NCBI RefSeq assembly: GCF_003217095.1
Contig: NZ_QJSR01000004.1
Coordinates: 62,001 to 126,000 of the forward strand
Reading direction: 5' to 3'
DNA length: 64,000 bases
Source: Rhizobium sp. PP-CC-3A-592
GTDB lineage: Bacteria; Pseudomonadota; Alphaproteobacteria; Rhizobiales; Rhizobiaceae
The notes beneath the pieces were generated by a model. That model did no database searches, was not told the DNA's origin, and saw only the letters and a program-made list of their open reading frames with translations. Position numbers and translations under genes: made by a program. Every line of letters starts with the position of its first letter. Position 1 is the first letter of the stretch. Of the stretch, positions 34,555 to 44,266 are shown piece after piece.

Positions 34555-34947
34555 ATGACGAATGTCACCAAAAGCCGGCCGCTTTCGCCGCATCTTCAAA
34601 TCTACAAACTCATTCCGACCATGCTCATGTCGATTGTGCACCGCATCACCGGCGCGGCACTCTACTTCGGCACGGTTCTGGTCGCCTGGTGGCTGATCGC
34701 GGCGGCCAGCGGCCCGGCCTATTACGATTGGGCCAGCTGGTTCTTCGGCACCATCATCGGCCAGGTCATCCTGTTCGGCTACACCTGGGCATTGATCCAC
34801 CACATGTTCGGCGGTCTGCGCCACTTCATGTGGGATATGGGCTACGGTTACGAGAAGGAATTCTCGACCAGGCTCGCCATCGCCAGTGCCATCGGCTCCA
34901 TTACCGTGACGCTCCTTCTTTGGATCGTCGGCTTTATCGTTCGCTGA
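34555..34947 (+). CDS. sdhC: Succinate dehydrogenase cytochrome b556 subunit
   Basis: This 130-residue membrane anchor has three helices. RPLSPHLQIYKLIPTMLMSIVHRITGAALY carries the quinone-site Ser/Arg region, and the haem-ligand histidine is in LIHHMFGGLRHFMWDMG. It is the first gene of sdhCDA-x-B and is followed by sdhD after 11 bp. It anchors SdhAB to the inner membrane and with SdhD forms the haem b and ubiquinone site of complex II. Confidence 0.95.
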   Translation: MTNVTKSRPLSPHLQIYKLIPTMLMSIVHRITGAALYFGTVLVAWWLIAAASGPAYYDWASWFFGTIIGQVILFGYTWALIHHMFGGLRHFMWDMGYGYEKEFSTRLAIASAIGSITVTLLLWIVGFIVR

Positions 34948-34958
34948 GGGCTCCGATC

Positions 34959-35339
34959 ATGGATATGCGCACACCACTCGGCAAGGTCCGCGGTCTCGGT
35001 TCGGCCAAGGAAGGCACGGACCACTTCTGGCGCCAGCGCCTGACGGCCGTCGCCAACGTGCCCCTTCTGATCTTTTTCGTCGTCTTCATCATGACCTATG
35101 CCGGTGCGCCTCACGCAGACGTGGTCGCAGCGCTCGCCAATCCGTTCGTCGCGGTGGTTATGGCCCTTGTCGTCATCTCCGCCCTGACCCACATGCGGAT
35201 CGGCATGCAGGTGATCGTCGAGGACTACGTTCACGCCGAGGGCATCAAGATCGTCCTTCTCATGCTCAATACATTCTTCGCGATCGCGGTTGGCGGGCTC
35301 TGTCTTTTCGCCATCCTGAAGCTCGCCTTTGCAGGATAA
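34959..35339 (+). CDS. sdhD: Succinate dehydrogenase hydrophobic membrane anchor subunit
   Basis: This 126-residue protein has three hydrophobic segments. [29 protein letters not shown] is the standard alphaproteobacterial SdhD N-terminus, and the conserved histidine and aspartate/tyrosine region is [16 protein letters not shown]. The start is ATG 34959. The stop comes 4 bp before the sdhA ATG. Confidence 0.94.
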   Translation: MDMRTPLGKVRGLGSAKEGTDHFWRQRLTAVANVPLLIFFVVFIMTYAGAPHADVVAALANPFVAVVMALVVISALTHMRIGMQVIVEDYVHAEGIKIVLLMLNTFFAIAVGGLCLFAILKLAFAG

Positions 35340-35343
35340 AACC

Positions 35344-37188
35344 ATGGCATCGACCGAAGCACCGTCCGTCAACGGCAAGGCCTACCAATATGTCGACCAT
35401 TCCTACGACGTTATCGTCGTAGGTGCCGGCGGCGCCGGATTGCGCGCCACGCTCGGCATGGCCGAGCAGGGTTTCAAGACGGCCTGCATCACCAAGGTCT
35501 TCCCGACGCGTTCCCATACGGTCGCAGCCCAGGGCGGCATCGCCGCCTCGCTGCAGAACATGACGCCGGACAGCTGGCAGTGGCACCTGTATGACACCGT
35601 CAAGGGCTCCGACTGGCTCGGCGACGTCGATGCCATGCAGTATCTCGCCATGGAAGCGCCAAAGGCGGTCTATGAGCTCGAGCATTACGGCGTGCCCTTC
35701 TCGCGCAATGCCGAAGGCAAGATCTACCAGCGCCCGTTCGGCGGCCACATGCAGAATTACGGCGAAGGCCCGCCGGTGCAGCGTACCTGCGCTGCCGCCG
35801 ACCGGACCGGCCACGCCATTCTGCACACGCTCTACGGCCAGTCGCTGAAGCACAATGCCGAATTCTTCATCGAGTATTTCGCGCTCGACCTGATCATGTC
35901 GGACGACGGCAGCCGCTGCACCGGCGTCGTCGCCTGGTGCCTGGATGACGGCACGATCCACCGCTTCTCGGCCAAGATGGTCGTGCTGGCGACCGGCGGC
36001 TATGGCCGCGCCTATTTCTCGGCCACCTCGGCCCACACCTGCACGGGCGATGGCGGCGGCATGATCGCGCGCGCCGGCCTGCCGCTGCAGGACATGGAGT
36101 TCGTTCAGTTCCACCCGACCGGCATCTATGGTGCCGGCTGCCTGATTACCGAGGGTGCACGCGGCGAAGGCGGTTACCTCGTCAACTCCGAAGGCGAGCG
36201 CTTCATGGAGCGCTACGCCCCCTCGGCCAAGGACCTCGCCTCGCGCGACGTCGTCTCGCGCTGCATGACGCTGGAAATTCGCGAAGGCCGCGGCGTCGGC
36301 AAGGCGAAGGACCACATCTTCCTGCATCTCGACCATCTCGACCCTGCCGTTCTCAACGAGCGCCTGCCGGGGATTTCCGAGAGCGCCAAGATCTTCGCCG
36401 GCGTCGATGTGACGCGCGAGCCGATCCCGGTTCTGCCGACCGTCCACTACAACATGGGCGGCATCCCCACCAATTACTGGGGTGAAGTGCTGAATGCCGA
36501 CGGCGAGAACCCGGAACGCATCATCCCCGGCCTGATGGCCGTCGGTGAAGCCGGCTGCGCCTCGGTGCACGGCGCGAACCGCTTGGGCTCCAACTCGCTG
36601 ATCGACCTCGTGGTCTTCGGCCGCGCCGCCGCCATCCGCGCCGGCAAGGTCATCGACCGCGCAAGCCCGATCCCGGCGCTGAACACGGCCGCCTGCGACA
36701 AGATCGTCGGCCGCCTCGACACGCTGCGCTATGCCAGCGGGGGAACACCGACATCGGTTCTGCGCGAAAAGATGCAGCGCACGATGCAGGAAGACGCCGC
36801 CGTGTTCCGCACGCAGGAATCGCTCGAAAACGGCTGCAAGCGCATGAGCGCCATCTGGTCCGAAATGTCCGACATCAAGGTCACCGACCGCTCGATGATC
36901 TGGAACTCGGACCTGGTGGAAACGCTGGAACTCGAAAACCTGATGGCCAACGCCATCACCACGGTCGTCGGCGCGGAAGCCCGCAAGGAAAGCCGCGGCA
37001 GCCACGCACGCGAAGATTACACCTCCGGTCCGTTCGCCGGCCGCGACGACGTCAACTGGCGCAAGCACACGCTGGCCTGGGTCAATGAGGCCGGCGACGT
37101 CAAGCTCGACTATCGCCCGGTTCACACCGAACTGCTCGCCGAAGGCATCGATCCCTACAAGATCGAGCCCAAAGCCCGCGTATACTGA
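35344..37188 (+). CDS. sdhA: Succinate dehydrogenase flavoprotein subunit
   Basis: This 614-residue protein has FAD-binding [14 protein letters not shown] (26-39), the covalent flavin histidine His58 in [37 protein letters not shown] and the active-site region [15 protein letters not shown]. The C-terminal [18 protein letters not shown] region is typical. It oxidises succinate to fumarate on the cytoplasmic face. I prefer ATG 35344 over the GTG-type start 15 bp upstream, which would overlap sdhD. Confidence 0.97.
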   Translation: MASTEAPSVNGKAYQYVDHSYDVIVVGAGGAGLRATLGMAEQGFKTACITKVFPTRSHTVAAQGGIAASLQNMTPDSWQWHLYDTVKGSDWLGDVDAMQYLAMEAPKAVYELEHYGVPFSRNAEGKIYQRPFGGHMQNYGEGPPVQRTCAAADRTGHAILHTLYGQSLKHNAEFFIEYFALDLIMSDDGSRCTGVVAWCLDDGTIHRFSAKMVVLATGGYGRAYFSATSAHTCTGDGGGMIARAGLPLQDMEFVQFHPTGIYGAGCLITEGARGEGGYLVNSEGERFMERYAPSAKDLASRDVVSRCMTLEIREGRGVGKAKDHIFLHLDHLDPAVLNERLPGISESAKIFAGVDVTREPIPVLPTVHYNMGGIPTNYWGEVLNADGENPERIIPGLMAVGEAGCASVHGANRLGSNSLIDLVVFGRAAAIRAGKVIDRASPIPALNTAACDKIVGRLDTLRYASGGTPTSVLREKMQRTMQEDAAVFRTQESLENGCKRMSAIWSEMSDIKVTDRSMIWNSDLVETLELENLMANAITTVVGAEARKESRGSHAREDYTSGPFAGRDDVNWRKHTLAWVNEAGDVKLDYRPVHTELLAEGIDPYKIEPKARVY

Positions 37189-37189
37189 T

Positions 37190-37666
37190 ATGGCAGCGGC
37201 GGAGACGGGATATTCCGGCACGCCGCTTCCAAAGAAGCTGGGTTTCAAACCCGGAATGACGGTAGCGTTCATCGCGCTGCCGGACAGTCTGGCGGAACTG
37301 CCGGCTTCGGTTGAATTTACTGCCTGCGACCGGTTCCCGTCCTGGGAGGCGATGCGGGCGGCGGCAGGGATTTACGATGCGATCCATGCCTTCACGATCA
37401 TGAAGGCGGAGATCGAAAGCGAGCTTTCCGGGCTGCAGGACTGGATCACGCCGGATGGCATGATCTGGGTCTCATGGCCGAAGAAAGCTTCGAAGGTTAA
37501 GACGGACGTGACCGAGGATGTCGTGCGCGCAGCGGCCCTCGATCTCGATCTGGTGGATGTCAAGGTTGCCGCGATCGACGCGATTTGGTCGGGGCTGAAG
37601 CTGGTCATTCGCAAGGATCGGCGCAAGGATCGGCGCAAGGAAAGAACGGACAGGTCACATGGTTGA
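37190..37666 (+). CDS. DUF3052-like protein encoded between sdhA and sdhB
   Basis: This 158-residue protein begins [19 protein letters not shown] and contains [21 protein letters not shown] and [16 protein letters not shown], matching my memory of the DUF3052 family, whose function is unknown. It starts 1 bp after the sdhA stop and overlaps the sdhB start by 8 bp, so it is translated as part of the operon. The basic C-terminus [15 protein letters not shown] is encoded by a 12-bp tandem repeat. Position suggests a link to complex II assembly or regulation, but this is inference only. Confidence 0.85.
   Translation: MAAAETGYSGTPLPKKLGFKPGMTVAFIALPDSLAELPASVEFTACDRFPSWEAMRAAAGIYDAIHAFTIMKAEIESELSGLQDWITPDGMIWVSWPKKASKVKTDVTEDVVRAAALDLDLVDVKVAAIDAIWSGLKLVIRKDRRKDRRKERTDRSHG
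37610..37641 (+). repeat. 12-bp tandem repeat coding for RKDR repeats
   Basis: CGCAAGGATCGG occurs at 37610-37621 and 37622-37633, with a partial third copy to 37641. It encodes the basic tail of the DUF3052-like protein without changing frame, so copy number could vary in steps of four residues. Confidence 0.88.
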
Positions 37667-38438
37667 ACTTGCACTTCCCAAGAACTCGCAGATGACCGAG
37701 GGCAAGGTGTGGCCGAAGCCCGCCGGCGCGACGAACACCCGCGAATTCCGCGTCTATCGCTGGAGCCCCGACGACGGCAAGAACCCGTCGATCGATACCT
37801 TCTTCATCGATGTCGACGATTGCGGCCCGATGGTTCTCGATGCCCTGCTCTACATCAAGAACAAGATCGACCCGACGCTGACGCTGCGCCGCTCCTGTCG
37901 CGAGGGGATCTGCGGATCCTGCGCCATGAACATCGACGGCACCAACACGCTGGCCTGCACCAAGGGCATGGACGATGTGAAGGGCACGGTGAAGGTCTAT
38001 CCCCTGCCGCACATGCCTGTGGTCAAGGACCTCGTGCCGGACCTCACCAACTTCTACGCCCAGCATCGCTCGATCGAGCCTTGGCTGAAGACGGTTTCGC
38101 CCGCTCCGGCCAAGGAGTGGAAGCAGAGCCATGACGATCGCGCCAAGCTCGATGGTCTCTACGAATGCATTCTCTGCGCCTGCTGCTCGGCATCCTGCCC
38201 GAGCTATTGGTGGAACGGCGATCGCTATCTCGGCCCGGCCGTGCTGCTTCAGGCCTATCGCTGGTTGATCGACAGCCGCGACGAAGCCAAGGGCGAGCGT
38301 CTGGACAATCTGGAAGACCCCTTCCGCCTCTATCGCTGCCATACCATCATGAATTGCGCGCAGACCTGTCCCAAGGGCCTCAACCCGGCCAAGGCGATCG
38401 GCGAGATCAAGAAAATGATGGTCGAACGTCGCGTCTGA
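37659..38438 (+). CDS. sdhB: Succinate dehydrogenase iron-sulfur subunit
   Basis: This 259-residue protein has three clusters visible. [2Fe-2S] is in [22 protein letters not shown]. The [4Fe-4S] and [3Fe-4S] clusters are in [17 protein letters not shown] and [17 protein letters not shown]. It carries electrons from SdhA flavin to ubiquinone at SdhCD. ATG 37659 lies inside the last codons of the preceding gene. Confidence 0.97.
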   Translation: MVELALPKNSQMTEGKVWPKPAGATNTREFRVYRWSPDDGKNPSIDTFFIDVDDCGPMVLDALLYIKNKIDPTLTLRRSCREGICGSCAMNIDGTNTLACTKGMDDVKGTVKVYPLPHMPVVKDLVPDLTNFYAQHRSIEPWLKTVSPAPAKEWKQSHDDRAKLDGLYECILCACCSASCPSYWWNGDRYLGPAVLLQAYRWLIDSRDEAKGERLDNLEDPFRLYRCHTIMNCAQTCPKGLNPAKAIGEIKKMMVERRV

Positions 38439-38454
38439 TGGGCGATTTTACGAG

Positions 38455-38478
38455 AGGAAACGCAGATCGGCGTTTCCT
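38455..38478 (+). terminator. Hairpin after sdhB
   Basis: AGGAAACGC pairs perfectly with GCGTTTCCT around a 6-nt loop, 16 bp after the sdhB stop. No T-run follows, so it may mark the 3' end of the sdh mRNA without being a strong intrinsic terminator. Confidence 0.5.
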
Positions 38479-38519
38479 GTACGCCACAGGGCTGTAGGAA
38501 AGGACGTTTTTCAACAGCC

Positions 38520-38534
38520 TTAAAGGTCGATTAA
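38520..38534 (+). promoter_or_regulatory. Candidate CtrA site upstream of the Omp19-like gene
   Basis: An exact TTAAAGGTCGATTAA followed by CC lies 64 bp before the start codon, where a promoter would be expected. The 17-base sequence differs at one base from the one upstream of ftsK. Confidence 0.55.
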
Positions 38535-38598
38535 CCTTAATCCGGCCTATATCTGTCTCGAACGTTCATTTTTCATACGAGACGACCGGGAGTTCGAA

Positions 38599-39147
38599 AT
38601 GCGGGCATATCATGTTGCGGCGGGTCTGGTGGCGGTGCTGGCCCTTTCGGGATGCCAGCGCACGTCGGTGGGCGCTTTCGACCAGCGTGACACGGGTGGG
38701 CCTGCCCCCCTGCAGGCGCAGCCCGTTCCCTCCGTTTCTGGTGGCGCCCTGCCGCCTCCGACGAGCGGCGACACCTCCCAGTTTCCGGCAGCACCCGTCA
38801 ACCAGACAGCAGCACTCGGCGGCGCGCAGGTCCCCCCCGGTGCTCCGGCAGCACCCGCTGCCTCGCTGGACGTCACTAAGGAATCCATGGTCGGCAACTG
38901 GCGCGTCGCCAATGGCGGCAGCTCCTGCGATATGTTCCTGACGCTGACCAATCTCGGCTCAGGCTCGCGCGGCGGCACGCGCGGTTGCGCGGGCGAGCTG
39001 ACGCAGATGGGTTCCTGGGAAGTGGCCGGCAAGCAGGTCGTCCTCAAGGACCGCAGCGGCAACGCGCTCGCCCGTCTCTACAAGACGGCCGATTCCCGCT
39101 ACGACGGCCAGACCAATGGCGGCCAGCCCGTCAGCCTGAGCCGCTGA
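38599..39147 (+). CDS. Omp19-like outer-membrane lipoprotein, AprI/Inh-type protease inhibitor domain
   Basis: This 182-residue protein has a lipoprotein signal (lipobox LSGC, Cys19). A Pro/Ala-rich linker (about 30-90) precedes a beta-barrel inhibitor domain with one disulfide pair (SSCDMF and RGCAGEL). The C-terminus, [19 protein letters not shown] and [17 protein letters not shown], closely resembles Brucella Omp19, a lipoprotein with protease-inhibitor activity. GGGAGTTCGAA precedes ATG 38599. The likely role is an outer-membrane lipoprotein protecting against proteases. Confidence 0.86.
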   Translation: MRAYHVAAGLVAVLALSGCQRTSVGAFDQRDTGGPAPLQAQPVPSVSGGALPPPTSGDTSQFPAAPVNQTAALGGAQVPPGAPAAPAASLDVTKESMVGNWRVANGGSSCDMFLTLTNLGSGSRGGTRGCAGELTQMGSWEVAGKQVVLKDRSGNALARLYKTADSRYDGQTNGGQPVSLSR

Positions 39148-39223
39148 TCCCCGAGCGGTCGAAGCCGAGATCTCCAGCGCCCGGTTCACGCCGGGCTTCT
39201 TCTGACGGCCAGGAAGGCTGCGC

Positions 39224-40378
39224 GTGCCAAACGCCGAGAACACCATCTCCAGACGCCTCGAGGCCCGCATCGCAAGCGGCGACATGCGCCACGATCCGGC
39301 CCAGCTTGCCATCGCCGCCCGCCTCGACCGCCTGTCCACGGACCTGGCCGCCAGCCGCGCCAACCGCAAGTCGAATGCGCTCGGCTGGCTCTTCGCCTCG
39401 AAGCGGGACCAACGCCCGCCGATCAAGGGTCTCTACCTCTATGGCGGCGTCGGGCGCGGCAAGACCATGCTCATGGATCTCTTCTTCGAGACCGTACCGA
39501 TCAAGCGCAAGCGACGGGCACATTTCCACGAATTCATGGCCGAGGTGCAGGACCGCATCTTCAAGCACCGGCAGAAGCTGAAGAACGGCGAGACGAAGGA
39601 CGCGGACCCGATGCCTCCCGTCGCCGCCGATATTTACGCCGAAGCCCGCCTTCTCTGCTTCGACGAGTTTTCGGTGACCGACATCGCCGATGCGATGATC
39701 CTGTCGCGCCTGTTTGGCGAACTGTTCAAGCGCGGCTGCGTCCTCGTCGCCACCTCCAATGTCGAGCCGGGCGATCTCTATCGCGACGGCCTCAACCGGT
39801 CGCTCTTCCTGCCGTTCGTCGATCTCCTGCGCGCCCATGCCGATGTCGTGCCGCTCGACACACAGACGGATTATCGCCTGGAGAAGACCAGCGGCCTGCC
39901 CGTCTGGTCCTCTCCCCTAGACGATACCGCCCGTCAGGCACTTGAGACCTCCTGGGCGAAGGCGACGGCAGGCCTCAATCCCGCACCCGCCGATCTTACC
40001 TTCAAGGGCCGCACCATCCACGTTCCATCAGCGGCCGGCGATTGCGCACGCTTCTCCTTTGCGGATCTTTGCGCCCGTCCGCTCGGTGCGACCGACTATC
40101 TCACCATCCTGTCGCATTACCGTGTCATCTTCATCGACGACATCCCGCTGCTCGACCCCGATCGGCGAAACGAAACCAAGCGTTTTATCATGCTGGTGGA
40201 TACGATCTACGACCAGGGCGCTCGGCTGTTCGCATCGGCCGCAGACCGCCCGGAGAACCTCCTGACCGTCAAGCGCGGCACGGAAGGCTTCGAGTTCGAC
40301 CGGACGGTTTCCCGCCTGATCGAACTGCAAAGCAGCGAATATGCCGGCGCGCATGCTGCAAATGCGAAGAATTCGTGA
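39224..40378 (+). CDS. zapE: ZapE/AFG1-family ATPase
   Basis: This 384-residue P-loop ATPase has Walker A GGVGRGKT and Walker B LLCFDEF. FHEFMAEVQDRIFKHR and VATSNVEPGDLYRDGLNRSLFLPF are typical of the family. ZapE in Enterobacteria associates with the division ring; mitochondrial AFG1/LACE1 handles respiratory-complex proteins, a possible link to the neighbouring sdh genes (inference). The start is GTG 39224 with AGGAAGG upstream. The placement between sdh and mdh is common in rhizobia. Confidence 0.92.
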   Translation: MPNAENTISRRLEARIASGDMRHDPAQLAIAARLDRLSTDLAASRANRKSNALGWLFASKRDQRPPIKGLYLYGGVGRGKTMLMDLFFETVPIKRKRRAHFHEFMAEVQDRIFKHRQKLKNGETKDADPMPPVAADIYAEARLLCFDEFSVTDIADAMILSRLFGELFKRGCVLVATSNVEPGDLYRDGLNRSLFLPFVDLLRAHADVVPLDTQTDYRLEKTSGLPVWSSPLDDTARQALETSWAKATAGLNPAPADLTFKGRTIHVPSAAGDCARFSFADLCARPLGATDYLTILSHYRVIFIDDIPLLDPDRRNETKRFIMLVDTIYDQGARLFASAADRPENLLTVKRGTEGFEFDRTVSRLIELQSSEYAGAHAANAKNS

Positions 40379-40385
40379 CTTAATA

Positions 40386-40403
40386 TCTTACGCTTACGTA
40401 AGA
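40386..40403 (+). terminator. Small inverted repeat after zapE
   Basis: TCTTACG and CGTAAGA form a 7-bp stem with a CTTA loop, 8 bp after the zapE stop, followed by AAAATATT. It could be a weak terminator or an operator for mdh; the sequence does not decide. Confidence 0.3.
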
Positions 40404-40425
40404 AAATATTGATCTAAACGATTGA

Positions 40426-41529
<1,104 letters not shown>

Positions 41530-41560
41530 TCTTTTCCGACATCAGACAGGAATATGTCCC

Positions 41561-42757
41561 ATGAACATTCATGAATACCAGGCCAAGGCTCTCCTGAAGA
41601 GCTTTGGCGCACCGGTTGCCGAAGGTGTCGCGATCTTCTCGGCCGACGAGGCAGAAGCTGCGGCGAAGTCGCTTCCCGGCCCGCTTTACGTCGTCAAGAG
41701 CCAGATCCACGCTGGCGGCCGCGGCAAGGGCAAGTTCAAGGAACTCGGCGCTGACGCCAAGGGCGGCGTGCGCCTGGCAAAGACCATCGAGGAAGCCGTT
41801 TCCCATTCGAAGGAAATGCTCGGCAACACGCTCGTCACCAAGCAGACCGGCGACGCCGGCAAGCAGGTGAACCGCCTCTACATTGAGGACGGCGCCGACA
41901 TCGATCGCGAACTCTACCTCTCCATCCTCGTCGATCGCGCCGTCGGCCAGGTCTCCTTCGTGGTCTCCACGGAAGGCGGCATGGACATCGAAACCGTCGC
42001 GCACGACACGCCGGAAAAGATTATCAACGTCGCGATCGACCCGGTCGCCGGCGTAACGGCTGAGAACCTCGATGCCCTCACCTCCGCGCTGAAGCTCGAA
42101 GGCGAAGCCAAGGCCGACGGCGAGCGTCTGTTCCCGATCCTCTACAAGGCCTTCGTCGAGAAGGACATGAGCCTGCTCGAGGTCAACCCGCTGATCGTCA
42201 TGACCAACGGCCGCCTGCGCGTCCTCGACGCCAAGATGTCCTTCGACGGCAACGCACTGTTCCGCCACGAAGACGTCGTCGCGCTGCGTGACAAGACCGA
42301 GGAAGACGCCAAGGAAATCGAGGCGTCCAAGTATGATCTCGCTTATGTCGCCCTCGACGGCAACATCGGCTGCATGGTCAACGGTGCCGGCCTTGCCATG
42401 GCCACCATGGACATCATCAAGCTCTACGGCGCCGAGCCCGCGAACTTCCTCGACGTCGGTGGCGGCGCCACCAAGGAAAAGGTCACCGCGGCCTTCAAGA
42501 TCATCACCGCCGATCCGGCCGTGAAGGGCATCCTGGTCAACATCTTCGGCGGCATCATGAAATGCGACGTCATTGCCGAAGGCGTAATCGCAGCCGTGAA
42601 GGACGTCGGCCTTACCGTGCCGCTCGTCGTGCGCCTCGAAGGCACGAACGTCGACCTCGGCAAGAAGATCATCAACGAGAGCGGCCTCAACGTCATCTCG
42701 GCCGACGATCTCGACGACGCCGCCCAGAAGATCGTTGCTGCCGTGAAGGGTGCCTGA
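41561..42757 (+). CDS. sucC: Succinyl-CoA synthetase beta subunit (ADP-forming)
   Basis: This 398-residue protein has an N-terminal ATP-grasp domain starting [36 protein letters not shown] and LEVNPLIVM, and a C-terminal CoA-ligase domain with [13 protein letters not shown] and [15 protein letters not shown]. With SucD it makes ATP while converting succinyl-CoA to succinate. It stands 3 bp before the unknown gene that separates it from sucD. Confidence 0.97.
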   Translation: MNIHEYQAKALLKSFGAPVAEGVAIFSADEAEAAAKSLPGPLYVVKSQIHAGGRGKGKFKELGADAKGGVRLAKTIEEAVSHSKEMLGNTLVTKQTGDAGKQVNRLYIEDGADIDRELYLSILVDRAVGQVSFVVSTEGGMDIETVAHDTPEKIINVAIDPVAGVTAENLDALTSALKLEGEAKADGERLFPILYKAFVEKDMSLLEVNPLIVMTNGRLRVLDAKMSFDGNALFRHEDVVALRDKTEEDAKEIEASKYDLAYVALDGNIGCMVNGAGLAMATMDIIKLYGAEPANFLDVGGGATKEKVTAAFKIITADPAVKGILVNIFGGIMKCDVIAEGVIAAVKDVGLTVPLVVRLEGTNVDLGKKIINESGLNVISADDLDDAAQKIVAAVKGA

Positions 42758-42760
42758 TCG

Positions 42761-43138
42761 ATGAGTGATGCAAAAAAGACGGTCAATCGCCAGTCCTTCG
42801 GACCGAACGAGACCGACATCAACCTGTGCTACTTCGTCTGCTGGGACACAACGCCGGACCTCGACGACGAGGCTGCCGATCGCTGGGCGCATTTCACGCA
42901 TGACGAAGATGCCGTCGAGTTCTTCAAGCTGAAGTCGAAGGACGACACGCTGTACGTCTGGAAGGGCGAACTGGGCATTTCGGCGGCCGACAAGCAGTTC
43001 GACTGGTTCCACACCCACTGGTCGAAGAACCTCAACAGCCATCTTGGTGAGAAGTCGATAGCCGGCAAGGGTTACCGCTGGTCCAACGACGCCTTCGAAG
43101 AATTTGATTCCCTCGAATTCGAGGAAGAGGAAAACTGA
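42761..43138 (+). CDS. Unrecognised acidic protein encoded between sucC and sucD
   Basis: This 125-residue protein of no family I know is soluble and without signal or membrane segment. It is rich in tryptophan (six, in CWDTT, DRWAHF, YVWKGE, FDWFHT, HTHWSK and YRWSND) and acidic, ending in a Glu-rich tail ([14 protein letters not shown]). ATG 42761 is 3 bp after sucC, and the stop is 3 bp before the sucD ATG, so the gene is locked into the operon. Codon use and start spacing look normal. A role in succinyl-CoA synthetase assembly or control is plausible only from position. Confidence 0.85.
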   Translation: MSDAKKTVNRQSFGPNETDINLCYFVCWDTTPDLDDEAADRWAHFTHDEDAVEFFKLKSKDDTLYVWKGELGISAADKQFDWFHTHWSKNLNSHLGEKSIAGKGYRWSNDAFEEFDSLEFEEEEN

Positions 43139-43141
43139 TCC

Positions 43142-44044
43142 ATGTCCATTCTCATCAATAAAGATACCAAGATCCTCGTCCAGGGTCTGACGGGCAAGAC
43201 CGGCACGTTCCACACCGAACAGGCGCTCGCCTATCACGGTACGCAGATGGTCGGCGGCATCAACCCGAAGAAGGGTGGCGAGACCTGGGAAGGCTCCAAG
43301 GGCGAAAAGCTGCCGATCTTCGCAACGGTTGCCGAAGGCAAGGAACAGACCGGCGCCGACGCATCCGTCATCTACGTTCCCCCGGCCGGCGCTGCTGCCG
43401 CCATCATCGAGGCGATCGAAGCGGAAATCCCGCTCATCGTCTGCATCACCGAAGGCATTCCGGTTGCCGATATGGTCAAGGTCAAGGCGCGTCTCGATGC
43501 GTCGAAGTCCCGCCTGATCGGCCCGAACTGCCCCGGCGTCATGACGCCGAACGAGTGCAAGATCGGCATCATGCCGGGCAATATCTTCAAGAAGGGCTCC
43601 GTCGGCGTCCTCTCGCGTTCGGGCACGCTCACCTATGAAGCCGTGTTCCAGACGACCAACGAAGGCCTCGGCCAGACCACGGCCGTCGGCATCGGCGGCG
43701 ACCCGGTCAAGGGCACCGAGTTCATCGACGTGCTCGAAATGTTCCTGGCCGACGACGAGACCCAGTCGATCATTATGATCGGCGAAATCGGCGGCTCGGC
43801 TGAAGAAGAAGCGGCGCAGTTCCTGATGGATGAGGCCAAGCGTGGCCGCAAGAAGCCGATGGTCGGCTTCATCGCCGGCCGCACGGCACCTCCCGGCCGC
43901 ACCATGGGCCATGCCGGCGCCGTGATCTCCGGCGGCAAGGGTGGCGCAGAAGACAAGATCGCCGCCATGGAACAGGCCGGCATCCGCGTTTCGCCCTCCC
44001 CGGCCCGCCTCGGCAAGACGCTGGTGGACGTCCTCAAGAGCTGA
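43142..44044 (+). CDS. sucD: Succinyl-CoA synthetase alpha subunit
   Basis: This 300-residue protein has a CoA-binding Rossmann-type N-terminus ([19 protein letters not shown]), [20 protein letters not shown] and the phosphohistidine motif [14 protein letters not shown] near residue 247. It pairs with SucC. It follows the acidic unknown protein by 3 bp; a 12-bp hairpin lies just after its stop, before sucA. Confidence 0.97.
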   Translation: MSILINKDTKILVQGLTGKTGTFHTEQALAYHGTQMVGGINPKKGGETWEGSKGEKLPIFATVAEGKEQTGADASVIYVPPAGAAAAIIEAIEAEIPLIVCITEGIPVADMVKVKARLDASKSRLIGPNCPGVMTPNECKIGIMPGNIFKKGSVGVLSRSGTLTYEAVFQTTNEGLGQTTAVGIGGDPVKGTEFIDVLEMFLADDETQSIIMIGEIGGSAEEEAAQFLMDEAKRGRKKPMVGFIAGRTAPPGRTMGHAGAVISGGKGGAEDKIAAMEQAGIRVSPSPARLGKTLVDVLKS

Positions 44045-44054
44045 TGCAACGTTT

Positions 44055-44089
44055 AAGGGACGGCCGGCCATTGGCGTCGGCCGTCCCTT
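44055..44089 (+). terminator. Hairpin between sucD and sucA, possible attenuator
   Basis: AAGGGACGGCCG pairs perfectly with CGGCCGTCCCTT (12 bp, 11-nt loop), 10 bp after sucD. Only a weak T-run follows. It may partly terminate the mdh-sucCD transcript and lower sucA expression, or protect the upstream mRNA end. Confidence 0.6.
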
Positions 44090-44266
44090 GCCCCATCTAA
44101 GATGAAAAGGCAGTCAAAGCCTCGCGCTGTGGTCCTGCCAAACAAATGTCACGCATACGGCCGTATTGGATGGCCGTCGCAAAGTCGGCCCGGAATGGCG
44201 CATCGCATGTTCCCAAGGCCGCATCCAACAAGTCAGGAGGCGGACGGACAGGTCCGCGATAAAACC

